In this document: positions 27,425 to 36,900 of the stretch, in pieces | Numbering within the stretch: the stretch's first letter is position 1 | Layout of the letters: the number at the start of each line of letters is the position of its first letter | Source: Brevibacterium sp. JSBI002 | Lineage (GTDB): Bacteria > Actinomycetota > Actinomycetes > Actinomycetales > Brevibacteriaceae | Assembly: GCF_026013965.1 (NCBI RefSeq) | Contig: NZ_CP110341.1 | Coordinates: 2,108,001 to 2,172,000, forward strand | Length of the DNA: 64,000 nucleotides | Reading direction: 5' to 3' | The notes under the pieces: model-generated | The model's input: only the letters and a program-made list of their open reading frames with translations | What the model was told of the DNA's origin: nothing | Database searches by the model: none | Translations under genes and position numbers: made by a program

Positions 27425-28106
27425 GGGTCATCATCGCCGGAGCCGGCTCGTCGGACGTTCGGTGGCCAGGGAGCTGCTGGACAAGGACCATTCGGTCCTG
27501 CTCATCGACCAGAGCAAGGAGGCGCTGGGCCATGAGCGCATTCCGGGTGCCGAATGGCTGCTCTCCGATGCGTGTGAGCTCGCCGGTCTCGCCGAGGCGG
27601 GGCTGGAGGAGGCCGATGTCGTCGTGTCCGCGACGGGAGATGACAAGACCAATCTGGTGCTCTCCCTGTTGGCGAAGACCGAGTTCGGAGTGCCGCGGAC
27701 GGTCTCGCGCGTGAACAATCCGAAGAACGAATGGCTCTTCGACGACAATTGGGGCGTCGATGTCGCCGTGTCCACTCCGCGCCTGATGACCGCGCTCGTC
27801 GAGGAGGCCGTGGAGGTCGGCGGCCTGGTCCACCTCATGAGCTTCGAACGCGGGCAGGCGGGACTGCTGGAGTTCACCGTGCACGAGAACGCCGAGCTCG
27901 TGGCCGAGCGCGTCGGTGGGATCACTTTCCCGCTGAATACGGTGCTGGTGGCGATCATCCGCAATTCGCGGGCGTTCGCTCCGAGCGCCGATGATGTCAT
28001 CGAAGCCGGCGACGAACTGTTCTTCCTCTCCTCCCCCGATCAGAAACCGGCGCTGCTAGCGCTGCTGCAGGAGACGGCGATAGCCGACGGAAACGCTGAG
28101 GGCTGA
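27421..28106 (+). pseudogene. TrkA-type K+ uptake regulatory protein, second copy (CeoC-like), frameshifted
   Basis: The ATG at 27421 starts MRVIIAGAGS, then the frame is lost near 27447-27454. The remaining protein continues in another frame as VARELLDKDHSVLLIDQ through a complete RCK_N and RCK_C, about 228 residues in all. One extra G would restore AGAGSVGRSVARELL, including the GxGxxG nucleotide loop. The change is a single-base deletion in a conserved gene. An error in the sequence is more likely than decay because the rest is intact. It is translationally coupled to the first trkA. Confidence 0.82.
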
Positions 28107-28172
28107 GCACGGTCGTCCGCGGCCGAGATCGCCGGTTCCGCGGCGAACGGCTGCTCGGCCCGCTTCAGACGG

Positions 28173-28550
28173 TCAGTCGTCGGAGTCGTCGCGCGTCTGC
28201 AGGAGTTCGTAGACGGGGTTGTGTGCTGTGAGCACCCCGTCCTTGCCGCAGAACCGTCCTTCCAAGACGATGAGGGATCCGGGACGGATGCCGCTGATCT
28301 CCCGGCGCCCGAGGAATTGGGCACGGGCTTCGCCGGTGCCGTCGGCGACGGTGATGTCGAGCCTGGGGCTGTCGGCGCTGCACGACTGAGTGGTCGCTGA
28401 GACGACTCCGGCGATGCGTGAGGTCTTTCGCGCCTCTAACTCTTCGACCGGAATGACCCCGGGGATCTGGCTGACCAGTCGCAGATCGGCCCGGGCCTCA
28501 GCCTCACGGGATCCGAAGTCGCGCACGAGGCGGGGGATGAGGTTCCGCAT
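28173..28550 (-). CDS. OB-fold nucleic-acid-binding domain protein (Rv2694c-like)
   Basis: This 125-residue protein has a helical start (IPRLVRDFGSREAEARADLR) followed by an OB-fold of the tRNA-anticodon type, with RKTSRIAGVVSATTQ, DGTGEARAQFLGRREI and GSLIVLEGRF strands. The order next to DUF3710 and dut is the same as in mycobacteria. Function is unknown; nucleic-acid binding is inferred from the fold. It starts 6 nt after the DUF3710 stop, so both are in one minus-strand operon. Confidence 0.8.
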   Translation of the reverse strand: MRNLIPRLVRDFGSREAEARADLRLVSQIPGVIPVEELEARKTSRIAGVVSATTQSCSADSPRLDITVADGTGEARAQFLGRREISGIRPGSLIVLEGRFCGKDGVLTAHNPVYELLQTRDDSDD

Positions 28551-28556
28551 CAGCGC

Positions 28557-29405
28557 TCAGCGGACCTCTGTGATCTCAGGGCCGCGTTCGAAGGGATTGA
28601 GTTCGTCCTCGTCGTTCTTCTCCTCTGCCTCGTCCTGGTCGACCTGCGGTGCGGTCAGTGCGATGAGCTCGCGGGGAGCCATCGCTTCCTCACCGCGATC
28701 GACGACGACTCCGCGGAAGAGCGCGGAGAGTTCGGCTCGCACCTCGTCATCGGTCACGGCCTTGCCGGAGAACACTGCGCGGACGAACCAGCGAGGTCCG
28801 TCGATGCCGGCGAAGCGCATGGCGCGTTTGCCGGGGCGACCGGACTCCGTCTTCGCCGGAACCTCGATTGCCAGTTCCTTGCCGAGAGAAGTGTGCAGTT
28901 CGGTCGATTCCCCACCCTGTTTGGTCACGGATTCGGCGAGCTGACCGCGCACCGTGTTCCACAGACCTTCGGAGCGTGGTGTCGCGAACGCCTGCAGCTG
29001 GATGCCTCCACCATCGTGGATGAGGGTGACGGCCAGCACTCGCTGCGAATCGTCGTCCGTGTCCAGGCGCACCTGCATGCCGTCGACGACGGGCACCTTG
29101 AGCGCGCCGAGGTCGAGGCGGTCATGCTCGGGGTACTCTTCCGAGATGTCGAAGGGGCCCTTCTCGGACCGGTCGAAGGGTGCGGACTTCTCGAGCAGCG
29201 CTTCTTCCTCGTCGACATCGTCATCAGTCTCGGTCGCCTCGGCGGACTCAGCCTCGTCAACATCGGCGTCGTCGTCGGCACGATCGGCCGCCTCGGTGTC
29301 GGCGTCCTGAGCGTCGAACTCATCGTCGTCGGTGAGTTCGTCGTCGGCACGGACGTCGTCATCGGTCGTCGGTGTGGATTTCTTGAACCGGGAGAACAGT
29401 CCCAT
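28557..29405 (-). CDS. DUF3710 family protein
   Basis: This 282-residue protein starts MGLFSRFKK, then has a long Asp/Glu-rich low-complexity stretch (about 14-80). A globular DUF3710 domain follows: RLDLGALKVPVVDGMQVRLD, VTLIHDGGGIQLQAFATPR and DGPRWFVRAVFSGKA. Function is unknown; the family is conserved in actinobacteria beside dut. The acidic tail resembles those of proteins that interact with basic partners, but nothing further can be said. The start lies 6 nt after the dut stop. Confidence 0.85.
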   Translation of the reverse strand: MGLFSRFKKSTPTTDDDVRADDELTDDDEFDAQDADTEAADRADDDADVDEAESAEATETDDDVDEEEALLEKSAPFDRSEKGPFDISEEYPEHDRLDLGALKVPVVDGMQVRLDTDDDSQRVLAVTLIHDGGGIQLQAFATPRSEGLWNTVRGQLAESVTKQGGESTELHTSLGKELAIEVPAKTESGRPGKRAMRFAGIDGPRWFVRAVFSGKAVTDDEVRAELSALFRGVVVDRGEEAMAPRELIALTAPQVDQDEAEEKNDEDELNPFERGPEITEVR

Positions 29406-29411
29406 GAGTCC

Positions 29412-29885
29412 TCACTTCTCCTTTTCGCTGAGGCCGGCGTCGATTCCGCCGGTGGATCCGAATCCCCCGGCGCCGCGGGCGCTGTCTTCGAGGGATTCGA
29501 CGATGTCGAAGTCGGCGTGGGCGATCTTCTGGATCACGAGTTGGGCGATGCGGTCGCCGCGCACGACGCGCAGCGGGGTCTTCGCGTCGAGGTTGATCAG
29601 CGGCACCTTGATCTCGCCGCGGTAGCCGGCGTCGATGGTGCCCGGCGCATTGACGACCGTGACTCCGTGCTTGCTCGACAGGCCCGAACGCGGATGCACG
29701 AAGGCCGCATAGCCCTCTGGCAGGGCGATCGCGATTCCGGTCGGAACGACACGGCGCTCGAACGGTTCGAGCACGAAGTCGATCGCCGAATGCAGATCTG
29801 CACCGGCGTCGCTCGCATGCGCGTAGCCGGGCGCGCTCATGCCCGCGTCGAGGAGCTGGAGGTTGATCTTCACGGTTTCCGTCAC
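29412..29885 (-). CDS. dut: dUTP diphosphatase
   Basis: This 157-residue trimeric dUTPase hydrolyses dUTP to dUMP and PPi. All five motifs are present: ASDAGADLHS, HPRSGLSSKHG, NAPGTIDAGYRGEI, RGDRIAQLVI and the C-terminal Gly-rich RGAGGFGSTGG that closes over the nucleotide. I chose GTG at 29885 (MTETVKINLQLLD); a GTG at 29873 is possible. It is divergent from the DUF3093 gene, with 64 nt between starts. Confidence 0.93.
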   Translation of the reverse strand: MTETVKINLQLLDAGMSAPGYAHASDAGADLHSAIDFVLEPFERRVVPTGIAIALPEGYAAFVHPRSGLSSKHGVTVVNAPGTIDAGYRGEIKVPLINLDAKTPLRVVRGDRIAQLVIQKIAHADFDIVESLEDSARGAGGFGSTGGIDAGLSEKEK

Positions 29886-29949
29886 AAAGATGCACTCTAA
29901 CGCTCCAGCCTGAGCGTGGCCAAACTTCTCGCTATGGGACAATGGCCGC

Positions 29950-30405
29950 ATGGCAGCAACTCAATCCGGAACCCATGTGGTCTATCAGGAGAAGGTCCGC
30001 CCCTCGGTCGGCATGTGGATCCTCGTCGTGGTGGCCGCTCTGTCCACGGCGCTCATGGTCATGCCCGTCTGGCAGCTCGGCACCATCATCCTTCCCGTCG
30101 TCAGCTTCGTCCTCTTCGCCTGGTGGCTGAATTCGCTGACGCTGACGATCATCGTCACCGAACGGCAGCTGTTCGTCGGCGAAGCTCATATCGATCGCAC
30201 GTTCGTTCCGGGTGCGGTCGCCTTCGACGGCGAGGAAGCCCGGCAGGCCCGCGGAGTCGATCTCGATGCCCGCGCCTTCCTCAAGATCCGCCCGTGGGCG
30301 AAGTCCGTCGTCCGCATCGATCTCGACGATGAGACGGATCCGACCCCCTACTGGCTCGTCTCGAGCCGTCACCCCCACAAACTAGCCGCCGCCCTCACCC
30401 CCTGA
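29950..30405 (+). CDS. DUF3093 membrane protein
   Basis: This 151-residue protein has two close hydrophobic segments (about 22-38 and 43-62) followed by a soluble C-terminal domain ending PTPYWLVSSRHPHKLAAAL. The WLVSSRHP motif is typical of DUF3093. Function is unknown. The family sits opposite dut in many actinobacteria (Rv2698 in M. tuberculosis). The dispersed palindrome starts directly after the stop codon. Confidence 0.85.
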   Translation: MAATQSGTHVVYQEKVRPSVGMWILVVVAALSTALMVMPVWQLGTIILPVVSFVLFAWWLNSLTLTIIVTERQLFVGEAHIDRTFVPGAVAFDGEEARQARGVDLDARAFLKIRPWAKSVVRIDLDDETDPTPYWLVSSRHPHKLAAALTP

Positions 30406-30467
30406 TTACTACCTGACGGCGGCCCAGCAACCTGGCGCGAGGTTGCTGGGCCGCCGTCAGGTAGTAA
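30406..30467. repeat. 62-nt perfect palindromic element, copy 1
   Basis: Two perfect 28-bp arms (30406-30433 and 30440-30467) enclose the 6-nt loop GGCGCG. The sequence is identical to the element at 51430-51491. It lies between convergent genes immediately after the DUF3093 stop, so it can act as a bidirectional terminator. Identity of two distant copies suggests a mobile REP/MITE-like origin. Confidence 0.9.
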
Positions 30468-30537
30468 GGGGAGAAGAACGGACCGCGACCCTTACGAGGG
30501 CGCGGTCCGTTTTCGGGTTTTCGCGAAGAGAAGCGAT

Positions 30538-30837
30538 TCAGCCTGCACAGTCCGTGCAGATGGGGACACCGCCTTCTTCGGTCGCAAGCTGAGAGCGATG
30601 GCGGACCAGGAAGCACTCCATGCAGGTGAACTCATCGTTCTGCTTCGGCAGGACCCGAACGGAGAGCTCTTCGTTCGACAGGTCCGCACCGGGAAGTTCG
30701 AAGCCTTCGGCTACTGCAGTCTCGTCTTCGTCGATCTTGCTCGCCTGATCCTGGGAACGCTGGGCCTTGAGCTGCTCGATCGAATCGCTTTTGATCTCAT
30801 CGTCTTGCTTGCGAGGTGCGTCGTAGTCTGTTGCCAT
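30538..30837 (-). CDS. DUF4193 zinc-ribbon-like protein
   Basis: This is a 99-residue acidic protein. The C-terminus carries CMECFLVRHRSQLA and CTDCAG, two CxxC pairs likely to bind zinc. The start MATDYDAPRK and the middle AEGFELPGADLS are conserved in the family (Rv2699c). Function is unknown. It lies downstream of and convergent to DUF3093. Confidence 0.9.
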   Translation of the reverse strand: MATDYDAPRKQDDEIKSDSIEQLKAQRSQDQASKIDEDETAVAEGFELPGADLSNEELSVRVLPKQNDEFTCMECFLVRHRSQLATEEGGVPICTDCAG

Positions 30838-31124
30838 ATGGCCTCATCGCTCTCTGTCCGGAGGGGGTGCCGAAGAGGAGCATTTTCTCCTCTTCCGAGA
30901 TGTGTCCCCAGCATTGTGCACTGTATGCTTGCCGTTGGCAAGATGGAATGAGCACCTGATGCGGTGATTCTCGTCACCAGCTTGTCCGCATGGACAGAGC
31001 ACACATAGAGTTCACGAAATGCTCTGCAAGAATGCTTGTGATGGACAGCACCGACAGCCCGCTCTGTCGGTCGAATACCGGGTTCGTCCCCTGTGGAGGC
31101 GGCCCGAGGAAGGACGGATCCACA

Positions 31125-31352
31125 ATGAGTGAATTCGCTGATCAGCTCGACACCCGAATCGATGATGTCCGTCATCGCATTCACGAGGCCCGTTCTGCCG
31201 GTGACGACTTCCTCGTCGAAAATCTCATCGACGACCTGCAGAACCTGATGGAATTGGCCGGACGCAACGATGTCGACACCGGTCCCATCGCCGAGGTGAT
31301 CCAGGCCGAGACGGGGGCCCTGCCGGTCATCCCGAGCCCCGAGGATCACTGA
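31125..31352 (+). CDS. Small helical hypothetical protein
   Basis: This 75-residue acidic, mostly helical protein starts MSEFADQLDTRIDDVRHRI and ends GALPVIPSPEDH. The heptad-like spacing suggests a short coiled coil. AGGAAGGA precedes the ATG at about 10 nt. No family is recognised. A terminator hairpin follows. Confidence 0.6.
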   Translation: MSEFADQLDTRIDDVRHRIHEARSAGDDFLVENLIDDLQNLMELAGRNDVDTGPIAEVIQAETGALPVIPSPEDH

Positions 31353-31369
31353 GAGAACGCACAGAGAAG

Positions 31370-31402
31370 AACCCTCCCCCACCGCTTCGGTGAGGGAGGG
31401 TT
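31370..31402 (+). terminator. Bidirectional terminator hairpin
   Basis: AACCCTCCC and GGGAGGGTT arms with an inner CACCG/CGGTG stem and one mismatch lie between the convergent small helical gene and hemH. Confidence 0.75.
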
Positions 31403-31418
31403 CATTCGTTTCCCGGGA

Positions 31419-32531
31419 TCAGTTCGCAATGGCCCAATTCGGGTAGGTCGCGCGTTCGATGCGGCCGCGGCAGCAGTCGATGCTGCAGGCTCCGCTGCCG
31501 GGCACCAGGGCCTTCGTCCCGGGCAGGGCAGGAGCTTCGACGTCTTCTCCGCGCAGCTGAGCCGCGCGCTCCTCGACGAGGTCGACGAGTCCCCTGACGA
31601 AGGCGTCATGGGTGCCGACGGTGTCGACCCGGGTGAAGTCGAGACCGAGTTCTTCAGCGGTCTCCTTCGCTTCGGTGTCGAGGTCGAAGGCGACCTCCAT
31701 ATGGTCGGAGATGAAGCCGATGGGCACGAGCACGACACCGGTCACCCCCTGCTCGGCGAGTTCGGTCATCCGGTCGTTGACATCGGGTTCGAGCCAGGGA
31801 ACCTCAGGTGAGCCGGAACGTGAGCAGTAGACGAGTTCGGACGGAACACGATCGGCCTCATCGATGCGCCTCATGAGGTGGTCGATGAGCTCTTCGTGCT
31901 GGGCCCGGTATCCGTTCGTGGTCACCTCTGAGGCGTCCTGCATGACGTTCGGGATCGAGTGGGTGACGAAGAGGATCCGGTGCTTGGCCGAATCGATCCG
32001 CCCGACCTTCGACCGGAAGTCCGCGAGACCCTGGTGCAGGCAGTCGGCGCAGGCGTCGGCGTAGCCGGGGTGATTGTAGAACTGACGGATCTTGTCGATC
32101 GAGACGGTGAGACCCTCGTCCTGGAGAGTGTCGATCGTCTTCGCGAAGTCCTCACGGTACTGCCGGCACGACGAGTAGGAGGAGTAGGCGGAGGTGTCGA
32201 TCGAGAGGAACTGCGTGGCACCGTCCTGTGCCAGCTTGCGCACCTCATCGGTGAGATAGGGATCCCAGTTCCGGTTGCCCCAGATCAGCGGGGTCTCGAT
32301 CCCACGGCGGTCAAGTTCACCGCGCAGCGCGGCCAGCAGCGCCTTGTTCTGATCGTTGATCGGAGACTTGCCTCCGAAACCGAAATAGTGCTCCCCCACC
32401 TCCTCGAGTCGTTCCTCGGGAATCCCGCGGCCGGCGGTGACGTTGCGAAGGAATGGAACCACTTCTTCTGGGGCCTCCGGTCCTCCGAATGACATGAGGA
32501 TCAGGGCGTCGATGGGTGCAGTCGTATTCAC
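31419..32531 (-). CDS. hemH: Ferrochelatase (coproporphyrin III-type) with C-terminal cysteine cluster
   Basis: This is a 370-residue enzyme. In actinobacteria the enzyme inserts Fe(II) into coproporphyrin III (CpfC) in the penultimate heme step. Motifs: LMSFGGPEAPEEV at the N-terminus, GNRNWDPYL, FVTHSIP with the catalytic His, YCSRSGSP, and PIGFISDHMEVAFDLD. The C-terminus holds GACSIDCCRGR, the cysteines expected for the [2Fe-2S] cluster of actinobacterial ferrochelatases. The GTG at 32531 is the only plausible start near the conserved N-terminus; ribosome pairing is poor because GGGAAGG abuts it. Confidence 0.93.
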   Translation of the reverse strand: MNTTAPIDALILMSFGGPEAPEEVVPFLRNVTAGRGIPEERLEEVGEHYFGFGGKSPINDQNKALLAALRGELDRRGIETPLIWGNRNWDPYLTDEVRKLAQDGATQFLSIDTSAYSSYSSCRQYREDFAKTIDTLQDEGLTVSIDKIRQFYNHPGYADACADCLHQGLADFRSKVGRIDSAKHRILFVTHSIPNVMQDASEVTTNGYRAQHEELIDHLMRRIDEADRVPSELVYCSRSGSPEVPWLEPDVNDRMTELAEQGVTGVVLVPIGFISDHMEVAFDLDTEAKETAEELGLDFTRVDTVGTHDAFVRGLVDLVEERAAQLRGEDVEAPALPGTKALVPGSGACSIDCCRGRIERATYPNWAIAN

Positions 32532-32859
32532 CTTCCCGATTTTACAGACTGCAGAGCCGCTCGGCCCGCTGTCCGCACAGTGAGCCGCGACCACTCACGT
32601 TGCAGACGCCGACAGGACGGGCCATCGCCTGCCCTCGCCCGTGTCGTGGCGACGCCGGCGGCGTGGTGGCGACGCTGTCCGAGCCGACGCACGGGTTTCC
32701 CTCCCGCACATTTCTCGCACGTGCGTGGCCGGTCTCACAGAATCACTCCGCCGGCTCCCGATCCGCCCCGTGATTTCGCGACTCGCGCGGAAATCTGCCC
32801 GGCACGACGCGCCGAACGTGACACGATCTTTAAGAGACGCGACAAAGGAGCTTAAGGCA
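32532..32859. other. Divergent intergenic region hemH / sepH
   Basis: No gene is visible. AAAGGAG (32844-32850) serves sepH. No convincing promoter or operator pattern stands out for either direction. Confidence 0.5.
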
Positions 32860-33981
32860 ATGCGTGAACTGATCTTGAACGGAGTCAACGCAGACGGCAC
32901 ACATCTGCTGTTGAACGACGAGAACGGGCTTCAGTACCGAGTCGTCCTCGATGAGGCTCTCTTCGCCGCGGTCCGCAGGGACCGCTCCCACCCCAAGTCC
33001 GAGACTCCCGTGCGCCCGAAAGAGATCCAGGCCATGATCCGCGGCGGCATGGACGCCGAGGAGGTTGTGGCCGCCACCGGTGCCGACATCGAATACGTGC
33101 GCACCTACGAAGGTCCGGCGATGGCCGAACGCGAACGCACCGCCTACCTCGCCAGCCGCCATCCCATCTATTCCGATCATGATCCCAACGGCGAGCCGAC
33201 TCCGCTCATCGAACTGTGTCAGGAACGCCTGGCGATGCGCGACGTCGATATCGAGACGATGGAGTGGGATTCCTGGAAGCAGCAGGACGGCAACTGGTAC
33301 ATCCAACTCAGCTTCACCGCCGCTGATCGTGTCCGCACCGCCAGCTGGCATTACTACCGCCGTTCGCTGACCCCGATCGACGACGAGGCGAAGTGGCTCG
33401 CCGATTCCGGTCCCACCGACACCGGACCGATCCCGAACTACGGCAGCGGTGCCGAACGTCAGAGGAACACCGAGGAGGTCGATGTCCTCCCGGCGACCGA
33501 TCAGTCGTCCGCGTCGATCGCCGCAGACGGGCCCGTCCGTCCCACCGCCGGTTCGGCTCCGTCGCAGCAGGCCCGCGATCATCAGGCCGAGACCGGCCGG
33601 ATTCTGGAGAACCTGCGCAAGCGCCGCCACGCCGAGGAGGAGCCGCGGACCCGTCTGCGTGCAGTCACCGAGGACCCCGAGACTCACCCGCAGGGAGCGC
33701 ACACCGCTCCGGGCCAGCCCGAAGCCGCCACCGATGACGAAGTCTTCGCCTTCGAAGATGCGGCTGCCTCGGCTGAGGAACCGCAGGAGCCGACCGAGAA
33801 GGTCGGCGTCTTCGACGACGAGAATCAGCTCTCCCTGCTCAATGAGCCCGGAGTGAGCGATCACGACGACCAATTCAAGGACTCCGCCTCGGCGAAGGAT
33901 CCGAAGCCGAAGTCGAAGAAGAACTCACGTGCCTCGATCCCGAGCTGGGACGAGATCATGTTCGGGTCGAAGCGGGACTGA
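32860..33981 (+). CDS. sepH: SepH-type cell-division protein
   Basis: This is a 373-residue protein. The N-terminal 65 residues are the DUF3071 start (MRELILNGVNADGTHLLL, RPKEIQAMIRGGMDAEEVVAATGADIEYV), which contains a helix-turn-helix. A middle domain holds WHYYRRSLTPIDDEAKWLAD. The C-terminal half is disordered, rich in Pro/Glu/Lys, and ends IPSWDEIMFGSKRD, the conserved short tail. In Streptomyces and mycobacteria SepH stimulates FtsZ assembly. It is some 28 kb from the ftsZ cluster of this window. Confidence 0.9.
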   Translation: MRELILNGVNADGTHLLLNDENGLQYRVVLDEALFAAVRRDRSHPKSETPVRPKEIQAMIRGGMDAEEVVAATGADIEYVRTYEGPAMAERERTAYLASRHPIYSDHDPNGEPTPLIELCQERLAMRDVDIETMEWDSWKQQDGNWYIQLSFTAADRVRTASWHYYRRSLTPIDDEAKWLADSGPTDTGPIPNYGSGAERQRNTEEVDVLPATDQSSASIAADGPVRPTAGSAPSQQARDHQAETGRILENLRKRRHAEEEPRTRLRAVTEDPETHPQGAHTAPGQPEAATDDEVFAFEDAAASAEEPQEPTEKVGVFDDENQLSLLNEPGVSDHDDQFKDSASAKDPKPKSKKNSRASIPSWDEIMFGSKRD

Positions 33982-33983
33982 CC

Positions 33984-36900
33984 TCAGACTCTCGAGTGCT
34001 CGACCTCGGAATCGCGTGAGCCGAGGTCCGCTGCACCCGGTTCGCCTGTGCCGAGGTCGACGACCTCATCGCCGTCCGAGATCAGTCTCCTGTCATGGGT
34101 GACCATGACGACCGTGCGGTCGCCCAGGCTCCCACGGAGATCGTCGATGAGCAGCCGAGCCGTCTCATCGTCCAAGTGCGCCGTCGGTTCGTCGAGGACG
34201 ATCACATCGGCTCCGGTCAGCAGGGTTCTGGCCACCGCCAATCGCTGTCGCTGACCGCCGGAGATCTCCGCTCCGTGGTCGCCGACCCACCGTTCGAGCC
34301 CCTCTGCATCGCCCCAGTCGCTCAGCCCTGCCGCTCTCAGCACGGAGATCATCTCGTCGTCCCCGGGGACCGACCGCCCGGCGAGTGCGAGATTGCCGCG
34401 CACGGTGGAGCGGAAGACGTGTGCCTCCTGAGGGCACCAGGCGATTCGGCCGACGAGGTCTTCGGGTGAGCAGGTGAGCATATCGTGGTCGGTCCCGCTC
34501 CGGTCACGAGCACGGTAGCTGCCGGACCAAGGGTCAAGGAACCGCAAGAGCACACTCAGGCTCGTCGTCTTACCGGTTCCACTGTCACCGCACAGCACGG
34601 TCCAACTACCGCGTTGAGCTCTCAGGTCGAGTCCTGCGACGACAGTCTGATCGTCCCATCCGACGGTGATCTCGTCGAATTCGAGGGCGTCGACGCCGAC
34701 AAGCTCGGCCTCGGGGCCGGACCGGCGCGACGAGTCCTCGCTCTCGCCGGCCGTCGTTCCGGCAGCAGGAGCCTGCACTTCGAGGTCGTGTCCCGAGACC
34801 TCGGCTTCGCGGTCCGCCGCACTGTCTGCATCGGGCAGACAGTCCAGTGCCGATCCCAGGGCGGGCAGCTGGCGGAATGCGTCGAGTGCCGAAGCGAACA
34901 CTTCGCCCAGGCCCAAGGCCATGAGGGAGAGCACCGCGACGATCTCTGTCGGAGCATCCGTGGACACCGCCAGGATCACTGCGGTGGTGAACGTGCTCAG
35001 CTGCAGCCACAGTTGGGCGAGCCCGAAGTTGCGGGCAGAGGCCTTCTGCTTCTTCTCGAGGTCGGCCTCCAAGCCGGCCAACAGGCCGAGGACTGCGAAG
35101 TCGACCCGGTTCGTGCGCAGATCGTCCTTGGCATGCAGAGCGCGAGTGAGCACGGACAGGATCCGGTTGCGGTCCTCCCTGATTCCGTGCGCCAACCTGC
35201 TCTCTGCCCGGATGACGAGAATCGGGACGATGACGAGGTTGATGGCGCCCACCAGGACGAACCAACCCAGTGACCTCACGTCGAGGACCGCCGCGGTGAT
35301 GCTCACGCCGATGACGACCATGGTGGAGACGAAAGGCGGGAACAGAGTCCGGGGCACCAGGTCGCGGACGTCGTCGGCGTCGGCGACCATAGCGCGCAGC
35401 GCCGAATCCGAGGTCAGCAGACGCCGATCACTCATGCCGACGCGTTCGAAGTGCTCCCACAGCCGTATGCGCAGTCTCGTGAGCGCGGCGAAGATCGCCG
35501 AGTGGAGTCTCAGCCGGCTGACATAGAGCAGCACGGAGCGACTGAGCCCGAAGAAGCGCACTCCGACGATGGCGACCATGAGCAGCATGATCGGCGGCTG
35601 GTACGAGGCTTCGACGATGAGCCATGCGGAGACGGCAGTCAGGGCGATGGCCGCGAGGCTGGACGCGCAGGCGGTGAGCGCGGCCACCAGCATAGTCGGG
35701 GTGAACAGCGGCAGGCTCGAGCCCAGTATCGACCAGCGACGTCGCAGTGCAACTGTCCAGGACTCGCTCCCGGAGTCCTGCGTCGAGACATCCGGGTGCC
35801 GCTCGACGCCGGACCGATGCCCGGGCTCGCTGCCCGAACCCGTCCGTTCCGCCCAAGCCGGAGCTTCAGCCCTCGCCTGCGCGGCAGGAGCCTCGGCGGC
35901 GTCGGTTCGGGCATTTTCCGCGATCGCGGTCGCCTTCGAGCCCGCTGGTACACCGTTCTCTGCCGCTTCGACGTGCGTCTTCTCAGGGCGGATCTCTGTG
36001 TCGGCCAGCGCGCGAACCTGTTCGTCATGGCTGGCAAGGATCACGCGGTGGGTGGCGGCGGCCTCGGCGATCATGTCGATGACGATGGCGGCATTATCGG
36101 CGTCGAGGTGGGCAGTCGGTTCGTCGAGGACGAGCAGCTCGGCCCCGTCACCGAGGCGGTGCCGCACTCGCACGAGGGCCAGCCGACGCTGCTGGCCGGG
36201 GCTCAGCGCCGCCGTCTGCGCCCGCAGATCGGTGGGCAGTCCGGCAGCCGACAGCGCCGTCCGAGCCTGGTCGGCGTCGAGTCCGAAGAGTGCCAGTTCG
36301 GCGCCGATGGTCTCGGCGAACGTGCGTGGAGCCTGCGGCACATAGGCCGCGCCCACCGGGCCGACAGTGGTGTGTGCATCTGCCGGCAGACTGCCGACCA
36401 GCGCGCTGAGCACTGTCGTCTTGCCGGTTCCGGACCTGCCGCTGATCGTCGTCACTCCCGGCCGGGTGTCGATGTCGCCAGACCACGTGATGAGTGTGCC
36501 GTCGGCATAGCGAACCCACTGGTCCCCCGGACGGCCGGAGTCATCGAGTGCGCGTGACCTCGCAGCCGCCGACGGAGTCCCTGTATCCGCCGACGGCGTC
36601 TCCGACAGCAGCGCCCGAGCTCTCTCCCGAGCCTCACGCCCGTTCTCGCTCGCATGATAGCCGGCCCCGAGTTCCCGCAGGGGGATGAAGCATTCGGGTG
36701 CGATGAGCAGAACCAACAGGCCATCCCCGAGGTCCATCGACCCGTTGACCAGGCGCACACCGATGACCACGGCGACAAGCGCCACGGAGATCGTGGCGAT
36801 GAGCTCAAGCGCCAGACTGGAGAGGAACGCGATGCGCAGCGTCGTGAGGTTCGCCTGATGGTAGCGCTCCCCCAGTTCCCGCAGCCGGCGCGCGTGATCG

